Below, piece after piece: positions 47,701 to 59,956 of a stretch of 64,000 bases of DNA (position 1 is the stretch's first letter; every line of letters starts with the position of its first letter). The stretch covers positions 1,124,889,744-1,124,953,743 of the forward strand of contig OY856412.1 of the NCBI GenBank assembly GCA_963693085.1. Direction: 5' to 3'. The notes under the pieces are model-generated. The model did no database searches and was not told the origin of the DNA. It was given only the letters and a program-made list of their open reading frames with translations. The stretch comes from Alisma plantago-aquatica. Lineage: Eukaryota > Streptophyta > Magnoliopsida > Alismatales > Alismataceae. A program made the position numbers and the translations under genes.

Positions 47701-49546
47701 GATTGTTTATTTAAAACAAGTTGTCAGTAAATGATCTTCTTAATTTGATATCATAAAGAAAACCATTTCAATAACTTTATTAGGACCAACATATTACATT
47801 TAGGAATCATTACAATTTATTGTATAAAGAAACATTAGATCTTAACCATTAGGTCAAGTTCATATATTAAAGCCATTAATTGGAGTATAGGTCCAACCAT
47901 TGCATCAAATGACCCAAGAAACCATTGGTTTAAGGATTAATTGATGCTACATCTACATGCTTAATTCATCATAGGTTGTGGAGACATGGTCTACCATCAC
48001 TAGTGACCAATAAGTCACCATAGGTTATTAGATCAACACTATATTCATTAATCACCATCGAATATCAAGCTAACGTCACCATTGATTGATAGCATCATTA
48101 GGGTGCTTAGTTGTTGATCATTAATCTTATAATTAGGCCAACACCTGACCTAAGGGGTAAAATTCATTTGACACCCTTGGTCACAACCATAATTTTTCAT
48201 GAAGGCAATACCATCGGTTGTTGCAATGGTACCACCGTTGAGTCATGTGTTTATAAAAGAAATCAACTTTAAACCCTAAAATTGACCATTGGTTGATAGT
48301 TGCTTAGCACCATAGGTTGTCAAACCAAACTGATCCAAGTCATATTATACCTTAGGAAGAATGTACACATCAATACAGGTTCATCTAGAATTGAAATTAG
48401 AATAGGGAGCATTATAAAAATCGAAATCTAAGTCAAGCATAGCTTTTTAGTGTGTGGATCATCATTTTCAAGAAAGAACATGAGCTAGAAAGCTTATGGT
48501 AAGCAATAAATGTGGAGAAAGTTATAAAACTTGCCTCTAATTATAAGATAAACTCCCAAACAGAAGCAAACATGAGTAGGTATGGTAGAAAATCCAAGCA
48601 TAAGTTGTAAACTCGTCCATCTAGCACCTTTCTTCATCAAATGAGCCAACCATAAGCATAAGGAGCAAGAAAGGTAGGGTTTTAGAGCTTTAGAGCAATG
48701 TCTACCATGGAACAGTAAGGTTCTGACCTGAAGAAAGGTAGGAGGAAGGATAAAAAAGAAATAAATGGAGAAAATAAGGGGATTCTTACTCTTTTAGGTC
48801 AAGATCACTAGAAGAAAGCTTTTTAAACCCAAAAAGGAAGTCAATTGCAACCCTAGATTCTTTTTTCCAAGAAGATCCCCTCTTTCTTCTTCCTTGGACA
48901 TGAAATTTTCAGAAGCATAGAGGGACAATGAGGTTCGTAGAAGGAGGGAAGTGGTGGAGATAAAATGGATCGTTTGGGTTCTTAGGGATAAGTATATAAA
49001 AGTTTAAGATAAAGAAAAAGAAAAAGTTGAAGTTCTAGTATCTTTCCAAGTGTCCATGGCCTTAAACTATTAAGAATATACAAGCACACACACAAGTAGC
49101 TCCCCCACCATCCATATAGACCTGTTTAGATTTCCTTTTTCGAATTTTGAAGCCAATCCAATAATTTTTTAGTTGATAGCTACTAAAGGTAGCTCATCCA
49201 TGAAGGGGTAAACCCTAAAATACCCTTAAGGAAAATGCCTTCAAAACAAGGTTTAAATAGGATCCTTGTGGCTCAAAAAGCTCAATAATGATGAGATAAT
49301 ATCCAAGGAACATAATCAAAGTGATAAATTTCAAAGAAAACCTCTCAATTGGGTAAATTGTAGAAAAGTCCAAAATATACATAAAATTGCATAACTTGCT
49401 CATACAGTGTCCAAATTGGACCAAATTTGAAACTTAAGCTTGTATTATTATTTCAAATCATATCAAAAGGTTATATTAGTGTTATAAGAATTAAATTATG
49501 ATAATTGAGCTTGTTCAACACTTTAAGCAAGGTTAGGGGTCTCACA
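44767..49546 (-). repeat. element A 5' LTR (4780 bp)
   Basis: On the minus strand it runs TGTGAGACCCCTAACC ... GGTTCTCACA. No coding sequence was recognised in nearly 4.8 kb. It pairs with 6041-42327 (minus T1) along its whole length and has the block that is duplicated there in single copy. Confidence 0.9.
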
Positions 49547-49551
49547 CTTTA
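49547..49551. repeat. target-site duplication of element A, right copy
   Basis: CTTTA, partner of CTTTG at 6036-6040. Confidence 0.75.
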
Positions 49552-50900
49552 CAAAGTGGATAGTTGGATCCTTATTTTCTTCTTCATCAACTAACACTTC
49601 TTTTCCTTTATCAAAAATTTTGAGCTCTTTCAAGTGAGGGATCACCTCATATACAACATCATCATTAACAATATTATTGGAAATAGAGGGGTTAGTCTTA
49701 ATAAATTTAACATTGGCAGATTCTTCTATTTTAGACAGTTCAATGTTAAGCACTCTATAAGCCTTTCTAGTAGTGTTATAGCCAAGAAGGGAAGCCTTGC
49801 ATGATTTCACATCAAACTTTTTGAGAGAACCCTTGGTGTTCAAAACAAAACAAGGACAATCAAAAACATGAAAGAGATCAATGGAAGGCTTTCTACCATG
49901 CCATAACTCACAGGGGGTTTTCTTTATAGATGGATGAGTGAAAACCCAATTTTGCACAAAACATGAATTGCTAACGACTTCAACCCAAAAATTCTTTGGA
50001 GTATCATACTCAAGAAGCACAGTCTTAGCCATTTCTTGTAGCGACCTATTCTTTGTCTCTACAACCCCATTTTGTTGAGGTCTTCGAAGTGAAGAAAAGT
50101 TATATGCATACCTACATTCATCACAAAATTGTTCAAACAAGCCATTTTCAAATTCTCCCCCATGGCCACTATGGATAGAGATGATCCAAAAAGAAGCTTC
50201 ATTTTCAACTCATTTATAGAAAGCTAAGAAAACATCGAGTGTATCACCTTTTAAACAAGGAAGAAGGTCCAATCATAGCGAGAAAAGTCATTGACAATCA
50301 CGAAGCAATACTTGCTACCATGAAGAAATTGAGTTCTCATTGGTCCAAATAGATCAATATGAATAAGTTTAAGAGTTTTTTTGGTACTAAAGACTCCTTT
50401 GGATTTATAGGATAATTTGGTTTGATTTCCTTGGGTACAAGCTTGGCATTCCTCATCCTTCTCAAAATCCAATTTAGGAAGTCCCTTAACCAAGTCCTTT
50501 TTGCTCAACTTCTTCAATTGATGCATATTTATGTTACCAAGCCTACGGTGCCATAAAGAAATATCACTAGAATTGACGGGAATTCATCTACCAACAATAG
50601 GCTTAATAAAATCAAGAATAATAACATAGAGATTACCATTTCTAGTTCTGTTATATATAACATTGTAGGAGAGGGAATCCAGATGCAAGCATTCAAGTGA
50701 GGTAAAAAGAACATGATAGACATTATCATATAATTAACTAACACTAATTAAATTATGATGATGGACATCCACAAGAAGAACATTCTTGATTCATAGTGAA
50801 TCACCTACATAACCCTCACCTATCACTTTATCTTTTTTGTCACCGACCCTCCTTTCTTTTTTGTGAATTGGTTGTCGTGGTTGATTTCACCTATCATATT
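49547..50900 (-). pseudogene. S1 Copia pol, protease and integrase half
   Basis: From high to low coordinate: a protease active-site region WIVDSGFSKNMIG (about 50900-50860), heavily broken; the GAG-pre-integrase motif WHRRLGNINMHQL with CQACTQGNQTKL (about 50440-50560); the integrase core HIDLFGPMRT and VNDFSRYDW; then PQQNGVVETKNRSLQEMA and the Copia tail WHGRKPSIDLFHVF, CPCFVLNTK, LLGYNTTRKAYRV. The second catalytic Asp is replaced: the usual S-D-H-G-G-E-F reads S-G-H-G-G-E-F (50165-50167). Its last codons before 49551 (DPTIHFVK) read straight into RHPKEII at 6035, proving the split by element A. Confidence 0.9.
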
Positions 50901-50916
50901 CTTTGAGAAACCACTA

Positions 50917-51902
50917 TCAACGATCCATTTTCCTTTTACCTAAAAGAAAGGAAGATATCGATTCCCAATTCAAACCTTGAGATTCGGTGTTACCTTGGGG
51001 ACCCATTTCATCTTTGGGTTGGTCCTCGTTCTCTCTATAATGACAATAAGTAGAATAATGGTCATCACTCTTACAATGCACACAAACTATATGGTTCTTT
51101 AAGGCAGATGACTCTCCATGGAATATAGGAGGTCCCTTGTTCTTTTTCTTATTGTTTCCCTTTCTCTTTCTCTTTGGAGCTCCCTCATATCTCAAACCAC
51201 TTTTATGACTATGTTTGGTAGAGTGATCTAGTACTTCATTGAGAGACTTTTTCCCTTTGAGGAAATTCTGCAAGGAAGCTCTAAGGTTGTGATTACCATC
51301 ACTAAGAGTAATGACATTAGAAGATAAACTAGAAAGATCAACTTGTACATGAAGTAAGTAGACCTCCAAAAGAGGGCTTTAGTATGATAGGAATCTCTCT
51401 CAAGAGTAATGCTAGCTACTTCATCACTAGGTAATAGAGATCTAGAAGAAAGGTCATTAACTTGAGCAAGAAATCTAGAATTTTCAATTCTAAGAATGAT
51501 AAGCTTATCTAGATAAATCCTATTTTCATCTTTAATAGCATCTCAAGCATGTTTAAGATCATCATTTTCAGTTCTAAGTAAAACAAGCTCATCAAGTCAG
51601 GCTTGACCTTCCTCCTAAGCCTATTGATGTTCTTAAGGTAGATACCATTCTCTAATTCAAATCCATTGTATTGAAGCTCAAGATCAAGAAACTTCCCTTG
51701 CAAAGAATCAATACTATCAAGATGGTTTTTTGCATTTTTATCATGGATATCAAGCTTAACATACAGTCATCAATGATTTTTCCTAACCTCTTCTTCTTAG
51801 ATTTGCATTCATAAAGAGAAGAGCATGAAGCATTAAGCATATCAATGAGAGTTTCTCTAGATAACTCATGCAAACTTATCTCACCAATGTCTTCACTAGT
51901 AG
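50917..51902 (-). pseudogene. S1 Gag, C-terminal part
   Basis: The C-terminal half of a Copia Gag related to that of the array. Near the solo LTR it reads TSEDIGEISLHELSRETLID and YECKSKKK, parallel to the EEVSLFDLPKEDLIASL ... YIECKKK segment of the array Gag. A degenerate coiled-coil-like stretch follows, then a basic tract (KRKRKGNNKKKNKG) and a CCHC-type knuckle CVHCKSDDHYSTYC, the counterpart of array knuckle 2. Stops and shifts fall at several places (about 51372, 51640 and 51770). It continues beyond the solo LTR at 56501. Confidence 0.83.
51898..51902. repeat. target-site duplication of the solo LTR, left copy
   Basis: AGTAG, perfectly repeated at 56496-56500. Confidence 0.93.
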
Positions 51903-54900
51903 TGTGAGAACTCATTACACTAAATGAGATTACTCAAAACATAAAACACAATCAATAACTAATTAATCACATACCCAAAAATATGGGTAAATTAAAATCA
52001 ATTTCAACATCAATACCCACTCAAAAACATTTACATAAGAGCTCAACATCTTTCTTGTATCCATACTATGCCAAGAATTGGATACAAATCGTTCTATTGT
52101 CTTAGCCACAACATATATATATATAGGAGAACAATAATCATATATGCCACACAAATAAGCATTAATATGCTAATAAAAGTCTAATTTATTTGAAACACCA
52201 TATACAAACTTTTCCTGTCCGGACCTGAGAGTACAGGGATGACTCTAGGACACACTAGACGTCTAATAAACTTTATCAAAGATTCATTACTATAGCTCCT
52301 CTTTGCTGCCACATGTTTTTTTCATCACTTTTGATTACCCAAAAAAAAGATGTGGTGAACCACAAAGGTGAGACCCATGTCCCAGCAAGAGATATAACCT
52401 CCAACAATGTTTATTGATTACAGCATTTTTAAGTAATTAAATAGTTAAGAAATATTAATAAGATATAACAAAAGAGATCAGCAGTACTGATGATTATCAA
52501 AATACATAAGGAGCAGATAATAACTTTCATCATGGCTAGCATTCTAAACATAACTAACAACAAGAGATAGCTAGCATCATGATTATAATTAGCAGAAGCA
52601 GTATAGTTAACAATATAATCATTGCTACTGTATGTAAGCATCTACAATCTTAAGAATATCCACAACATAAGTATATCTACTATCTCTTAATTGCACTAAG
52701 TATCATCTTTATGTAAAGATAACAAATAAGGGTTATCATCCAATATGAAACGTTGTGTATAACCCTAAACAAATATGCAACACGACTATATTACATCTTT
52801 TATTATGCCCTAGGGAATTTGAATTGTGCCATTCAAAGTCCAACTGACCCCTGCGAAGGGCTATTCGGTTTCGTACAAGATCTAGGAGTGTTGATATCCT
52901 AAGATCTCTTCCCCTCGGTCAGTATGAGTAAAAAGGCAGTGACATATCAGTCAAAGCTACCACCACAGCGACATATAGTCAAGTTGATAACCATTAGGCT
53001 GACCTTAGTACAGGTCACGACACTAGAAACCAGGGTATTCAAACCCAATCACTGAGGTACAACTGCAATTGTCCTCTAATCACATCATGTTATAATCACC
53101 GAGAAATGACTGCAGCCATTCTCAATCACATTAGATGTATGAGGCATGACCATAGCCAACCTCCACAGTCTGTATTGTGGATGATAAGGATATATCCTAA
53201 CCTGCCACCCCCACATACTCAAAAGTATGCGCTTCAAGTTTCCCTTAGGAATACTCATTTCACCATCCAGCAAGTTCTGACACTGAAGATGGCTCTATGG
53301 CACAGGGCACTACATGATTAGAGTTGTACTTGATTAGTTATGCCAATTAGGTGAATTAAGGTTGCATCAAACAATTGGACATACAAACCCTAATTCACTT
53401 CTAGAAAGTATATAAATATCACAACTTTGAAAAGATATAAAACGTGTGAAACATAATTTCTCATCTCATCATCACATGGTACTATTCACTTGCTACTCAT
53501 GAGACCACACTAGTCATCATACTATCACAAGATATAAATCATTTTCACAATATCACAGGATATCAACCCTTATCAACATAAAAGGATTACACCTCATTTA
53601 GGGATCAACCATGCCCAAAGTTCATTAAGACCATCATATTATTCCCTATAAGATCATCATTATCTTTGCATGCCTTATAACAAGGCTCAAAAACATCACT
53701 TACATACAATACACCAGATCAACACAATATCGCATTAATGAGCTAGGAGATATTCATAAACAATCATAGTAGGGTTATATTAACATTAAGAACATTCCTT
53801 TATTACATCAACATGAAAGGAATCTAGATATGATTAACTCTCATCATATTCATAATGCACATGTTTAGCATAAGAAAGTATCAACCATGTGGCTATGAGA
53901 ACCACCAATTAACATATCAAGGTTATAATCATATTAAGGAGGTTATTCCCCCATCATTCCATCATATAAGAATGTTAAACATGAATACTCATCATTATCT
54001 ATTTGCATTAGAGTTAGGTTCAACATAATAAATTATATCAATGTTACTAATCAACACTTATACCCAAACCCTAACTCACGACATCCCCATTGGATCATGG
54101 ATGCATAAGGTGAAGCATCACTATCAAATTCCATACTATTCTCAAGTATGAACCTACACATAAATCAAGGTATAACCATCAGGTTATAGCATACTAGGGC
54201 TTCAACAACAATAAGAGAGTACTCCATAATTGTATTAATCATTCAAGGATTATTCTTACCCAATTACCATCATTTAGTTATAATAAAGCTAGGTATAACA
54301 AGCTATACCTCTTTAGGGTTACATATCAACACAATATGGTTATCATCCCTTCTATTCATATGAGTGAATAGGTAAGACTACCTTGTTAAGGGTAACCCTC
54401 CATTTGTTCCATAATCATTCAACCTGTATCACCATACCACAATGTCACCCAGAACCATTGGATGTTTAAAAGGTAAGGCCATTGGTTGTTTACATAAGTA
54501 AACACCTTAGATAAGCCATATATGAAGTCCTTGATTTTTTCTCTAGAAATAGTCAACTTCTAACCCTAGGAATCCCTTTATTAACAACACAAAAAGTTCC
54601 ATTGAAAGTAGGGTAAAACCCACAATCGACTGTTCATTTAAAACAAGCTATCCAATGTCAACAGGTAAGCTCCTTAAGTTGATCATATAAAGGAAACCAT
54701 ATAAATCACATTATTAGGACCAACATATTACATTATCCATCATTAAACTTTATTGGAGGAATAAACATTATATCTTGACCATTGGGTCAAGTTCATATAT
54801 TAAAACCATCAATTACAGTATAGGTCCGACCATTGCATCAAGTGACCCAAGAAACCATTGGTCTAAGGATTAGTTGATGTTACAACTACAATGATTGACT

Positions 54901-56495
54901 CAACATAGGTTTTAGAGACCTGATCCACCATCATTAGTGACCATTAAATCACCATAGGTTGTTAGATCAACATTGTATTCATTAATCAACATCAAATATT
55001 AAGCTAATGTCGTCATTGATTGATAACATCAGTAGGGTACTTAATGGTTGATCATTAAACTTCTAATTGGTCCAAAACCTGACCTAAGGAGGGTGACCAT
55101 AGGTTGTCACCATCATTTGACACCCTTGATCACGACCATAAGTTGTTATGAAGACAACACCAAAGGGTTGTTGCAATGGTATCATCATCGAGTCATGGTT
55201 TATAGAAGAAATCAGCTTAAAACCCTAAAATTGGCCATTATTTGATAGGTGCTTAGCACCATAGGTTGTCAAACAAACATGATACAAGTCATATTAAACC
55301 TTAGGAATAACATACACATTATCACAGGTTCATATATAACTGAAATTAGAACAGGGAACATTATAAAAATCAAAATCCAAGTCAAGCATAGCTTTTTAGT
55401 GCATGAATCATCATTTTCGAGCAAGAACATGATCTAGAAAGCTTATAGTAAGCAATAAACGTGGAGAAAGTTATAAAAATTTCCTATAATAAGAATATTA
55501 AACCCCACACAGAAGAAATCTTGAGCAGGTAGGGTATAAAATCCAAGAATAAGCTATGAATTCGTCCATCTAGCTCCTTTCTTCATCAAATGAGCAAACC
55601 CTAAGCATAAGGAGCAAGAAAGGTAGGGTTTTAGAGCTTTAGAGCAAATTCTACCATGGAACAGCAAGGTTACGACCTGGAGGAAGATAGGAGGAAGTAT
55701 AAAAAAGGAATCAATGGAGGAAAGAAGGGAATTATTATACTTTTAGGTCAAGATCACTAGAAGGAAGCTTTTTTAACCCTAAAATGAAGTCAATTTCAAC
55801 CTTAGAGCCTTTCTCCAAGAAGATCCCCACTTTATTCTTCCTTGGGAAGAAAAATTCGTATATGAAGAGAGGGAGAATGATTTTGGGAGAAGGAGGGAAG
55901 TGGTGGAGAGAAAATGGCTCGTTTTGGTGCTTGGGGATAACTATATGACACTTTAAGATAAAGAAAAGGAAAAAGTTGAAATTCTAGTATCTATCCAAGT
56001 GTCCATGGCCTTAATTTATTAAGAATATACAAGCACACACACAAGAAGCTCCCCCATCATGTGTATAGACATTCTTAGCTTTCCTTTGTCGAATTTCCCA
56101 GCCAATCAAATAATTCATTAGTTGATAGCTACTAAAGGTAGCTCATCCGTGAAGGGGAAAACCCTAAAATACCCTTGGAGAAAACACCTTCAAACCAAGG
56201 TTTAAATAGGTGCCTCATGGCTCAACAAGCTCAAGAATGATCAGTAAATATCCAAGGAACATAATTAAAGTGATAAATTGTAAAGAAAATCTCTCAATTG
56301 GGTAAATTGCAGAAAAGTCCAAAATGTGCATAAAATTGCGTAACTTGCTCAAACAGTGTTCAAATTGGACCAAATTTGAAACTTAAGATTGTCTTATGAT
56401 TTCAAAGAATATAACAAGGTTATATTAGGGTTATAGGCATTAAATTATGGTAATTAAGCTTATTCAACTCATTAAGCAAGTTTAGGGGCCTTACA
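51903..56495 (-). mobile_element. solo LTR of family A (4593 bp)
   Basis: A full-length family A LTR with both termini (TGTAAGGCCCCTAAAC ... GAGTTCTCACA on the minus strand), no internal region, and an exact 5-bp duplication AGTAG. This is the classic outcome of recombination between the two LTRs of one element. It lacks part of the block around 52430-52560 compared with the other copies. It lies inside S1 gag, and the frame is continuous across the empty site (ALMSS then TSEDIG). Confidence 0.93.
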
Positions 56496-56500
56496 AGTAG
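56496..56500. repeat. target-site duplication of the solo LTR, right copy
   Basis: AGTAG, identical to 51898-51902. Confidence 0.93.
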
Positions 56501-56668
56501 AGGACATGAGTGCAAGGTGGCATTCTCCCTCATTGGATCAAGAATCACTTGAAGATGACTCCTCTCATGTGACATGGGCTGCATATTTTCTCTTCTTGTC
56601 CTTCCTCTTGTACTAGCCTTCCTTCGTGTAGTCCTCCTTCTTCTTGTAGTTTCCCTTATGGTAGGACT
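56501..56668 (-). pseudogene. S1 Gag, middle fragment
   Basis: A short Lys-rich stretch (KGNYKKKEDYTKEG, YKRKDKKRKYAAH) followed by Ser/Glu/Asp-rich codons and NEGECHLALMSS. It corresponds to the KKSSHKKKERAYKAAWDDSSD ... EVECLIATT region of the array Gag. It is cut at 56668 by the insertion of B, so the N-terminal Gag domain, first knuckle and S1 5' LTR are not in the window. Confidence 0.75.
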
Positions 56669-58549
56669 TGTGATGACCCCGATTGTAGGAGTTTGATATT
56701 TGATATAGTATTTGAAGAAGTACCTTGAGTAATATGAATCATTGTTGGATGTTGAGGTATCATGTGGTCAATTGATGAACTCTAAGGTGTTTTAGGATCA
56801 CATGAGTATTCATGGACTTGTTTAACTAAGACTCGATGATTAATAGAATTTGATTTAAGATTCATGCACCTATTCCTAAGGCTATTTAAAGATTTCATTT
56901 ACATGATCAAATAATAGAGTTTTAGTCTCAAGCTTTTATGGATGAGAAAATATACAGTGTAAGGGTGGTGCCCCAAATTCCAAGATGATCGGTGATTTCC
57001 ATAAAGAGATTTACTTATGAGAAATTGAATACATTCGATGATACCTACATTGTCAAACTTTGTTCTTTATTAATTAAGTACCTAAGTTGTGATAATTTTA
57101 GTGTCACACTAGATTATTATCCTTTGCTTGGGTGCAGCCCAAAGCCAAGAAACGTGGACCAATCTTGAGTGTCCCCTATTCTAATAGGAGAATTGATACC
57201 TTGTCCCCCATACCTCCATTTTCTGTTGAGGAGGCAACATCAATCGCCACATATTTCACACTGGCGGTTGTTCACAGTACTTTCCAGATCTGAAAGATGG
57301 GGGGGCAGTTCATTGACTCCTAGCTTTAGATAATGGAAGTCATGTGAGGGTTAACAAACTCAACCTCTTCCTCCTTTCTATTTCTCCTAACCCTCCTCCC
57401 CCCAACCGGTGTCAGAACGGATTAGACGAAGTGCTTGAGGCTGTCTTGGATGAATAAGGAGTCTGGTTCCAGGAGTAATGCATAACTTCTTCAACTTCAA
57501 CTTTGTGAAGATCTACATAATCTTTAGGAGCCTTCTTCATGACATTCTGGACCACATACATGGTGTGTGAAGGATGTATGGTGGACTTGGATCCTTAGAG
57601 TCTAGGATGGAGCCACTGAGATCATTCCTTTCGTCCTTCTCATCATCTGCAACTGCAGATCCGTTGGGTCTCTCACCACCGAGGGATTGAGGGAGATTCA
57701 TATCTTGGAGGGTTCTGACATGATCACCTCTGCCAAGAAGAAGGAGGAGCAAGGACTGGATCTACTGCACCATCACGCCAGCGCCAGACATCACAGTAGA
57801 GGCCTCACAAGATTGGGTGGCAGTGCTTTGAAGTCCTGCTCATCCATGTTCCTCTCAACAGATCATGGGAAGTCAAGGCGGTGTCGATATAGAAGAATAG
57901 TAGGAAGGGAGGGAACCAAAGTTGTGCTAGCCCGAAGCTAGAGGCGACATCAACAGTCTATGAATAGAGGAACAAACTATGGGCACTGTCAGAGACTTCA
58001 CAAAAGCAGTGATGCCTGAGATCGTGGAGCGTCGGATCGCATAGAATGGATGAAGTAGGAGGAAAAGGCACGTCGGCGTCTCCCAGTGCAAGCAGCACCC
58101 AACTTGGAAGGTCGTGAAGCATCAAAACTGGTCCATGGCCACGCCGAAGTCCTCCCAGAGGCGACAGCTCTCACGCACGCAGGGACCGGAAGATGCGGGG
58201 GTGAGGGAGAGGAAGTGTCTCCACCAACCTAATCCATGTAGGAGCAGGATGTCGGTGGCAGCGCTCATGTATACAGAGAAGAGACTCTCACATAGAGAGA
58301 AGAAGGAAGGACTAGGCTTGGAGCCCTACCAGAGTTTTAGCCACTGTCGCAGCGGTGCTGGGAACCTGGAGGCAAGTAGGCAAAGCGCTGCCATTATAGG
58401 AGTCACGTTGAATTGCGATGAAGGAGAGGAGAAAGGGGTTAGTGGTTCGAGGCCTATGTGGATCCACTTGAAGATCGGACTGCCACACAAATATAATGGT
58501 AAATATTTTGTGAATTTCTAGAAAATGACCTCATCTTAGAAAATACATT

Positions 58550-58557
58550 ATAAATAG
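58550..58557 (+). promoter_or_regulatory. TATA box of element B 5' LTR
   Basis: TATAAATAGCTCCC, conserved in the 3' LTR at 63831-63838. It lies downstream of the GC-rich block. Confidence 0.55.
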
Positions 58558-59280
58558 CTCCCTTGGCCTAGAAAATTCCCCAAAAATATCCCTGGACTCC
58601 GAAAAATGTCTAGTATATTATGAGACCCATATATTAGACCTTTGAAGCAGTATTATTGTTGAATTTCTATTTACAAGATGATGCTTATTTTAACATGATT
58701 TAAATAGTATAATTAGAATATAGTGGATATTAACTGTAATGTTGTATTGATACTAAATACGGCCTCTGATCTGATTATTATGCCAAAGTACAGTGTATCT
58801 TCTTACTAAATCTGATTAGATGCTTTTGGTCTCATATTAATTTTAGAAAATAGTAAAAGCCTTAGAAAAATATGAAATTCGTACTAGACTCTAATAATGA
58901 CATATAGATCAAACTAAAAATACTAGACACCATCCTAACATCACATGGACCTAGGTTTGACTAAGACCCTAATTTGGACCTCAAATATTAAGAATATATA
59001 TGAACAATGTATTGATGATGATTAATTGTTAGTAATCAGGTGATGACCAGACTACTATGTGATCCAGGATACAATAGGAATCTCTAAACTCATGTACGTG
59101 GGCTTTATCTAAGTATATGACTCGTTTTCTTGTGTGCAATAGCTATGTTGTATTGCTTGTCTTTATTTGAGAATATTTTTTGGATGTACTATGATTAAAG
59201 TATCTTCGCCATGTCAATAAGAACATCAAAGAATATAGATCATTTGTAGCTACTAAGTGGATATATGCTCTCTCTCAATC

Positions 59281-59436
59281 CTCTCTCTCTTCCTCTAAAT
59301 ATAAGGTCGACACTCGGTCCCCATAGCCCAAGGGGTGGGGAAAAATGAAGTGCGACATCTCTCTCTCTCTCCTCTAAATATAAGGTCTGCACTCGGTCCC
59401 CATATCCCAAGGGGCGGGGAAAAATGAATTGCGACA
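59281..59436. repeat. 79-bp tandem duplication in element B LTR
   Basis: Two copies starting in a CT-run and CCTCTAAATATAAGGT, then CACTCGGTCCCCATA and GGGGAAAAATGAA, offset by 79 bp. Confidence 0.88.
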
Positions 59437-59944
59437 ACACTTAATAGTACAAGCGCATCAAAATACATCTAAGAATATGTGTTTACCTTATTATCGCTTT
59501 AAACAATGTTTTCTTTTACTCTTTCTTTCTCAAGTTATTTCCAATTATGCAAGCATATTAGTATGTATCTTTCTACCCACATACACAACACCTTGTGTGT
59601 TGATTCGTTGTTTCATGTATGTTTTAGGTTCAGAGCTAGCATGGGAGAAAGACAGGAAGTGAGCAGTTGTACATGTTGTACTTATTGTGTTTAGATCATG
59701 TTAGCATACACGTACATAGACTTGTAAAATCCTCTATTTAATTTGTAAATGTAAGTCATAATAATTCATTTGTAAAGTACATATTGAATGTTGAGAATTT
59801 TATGGTGTATGTCTATTGTCATACATTCATGTATGCGTAAGTCACTTCTGCATCACTCTCTGAAACGATTGTCTAACGTTTTTGGATTTGGTCTTCTCAT
59901 CTCCATGGGGTTTTGAGAAGGTGAAAATCCAGGGACGTTACAAT

Positions 59945-59956
59945 TGGCATCAGAGC
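59945..59956 (+). other. element B primer binding site
   Basis: TGGCATCAGAGC, one mismatch from the iMet-type site, 2 nt after the LTR end. Confidence 0.88.

Larger units (their letters stand above)
6041..49546 (-). mobile_element. element A: Gypsy-derived retrotransposon with about 4.7-kb LTRs, interrupted by T1
   Basis: Element A is read on the minus strand. Its 5' LTR is at 44767-49546. A canonical primer site, TGGTATCAGAGC, lies 3 nt inside it (44752-44763). A 2.4-kb internal region follows (42328-44766), then a 3' LTR (6041-9972 plus 40989-42327). Both LTRs begin TGTGAGACCCCTAAC on the minus strand and end TTCTCACA. The internal region has only a relic of Gypsy RT and no working gene, so this is a deletion derivative resembling the LARD class. 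It was inserted into S1 pol (TSD CTTTG/CTTTA) and later received T1 in its 3' LTR. Confidence 0.85.
56669..59942 (+). repeat. element B 5' LTR (3274 bp)
   Basis: TGTGATGACCCCGATTG ... GGGACGTTACA. Its first 2 kb recur at 61935-64000. The interior (57130-58500) is GC-richer and includes open frames (57687-57941, 58114-58521) that are not preserved in the 3' LTR, so I do not call them genes. (CT)n-rich sequence and a 79-bp duplication lie near its end. Confidence 0.9.

Noticed and set aside
57687..58521. Possible coding frames in the element B LTR (84 and 135 codons)
   Set aside because: The corresponding frames in the 3' LTR are broken or shortened, and the sequence has no recognisable domain.
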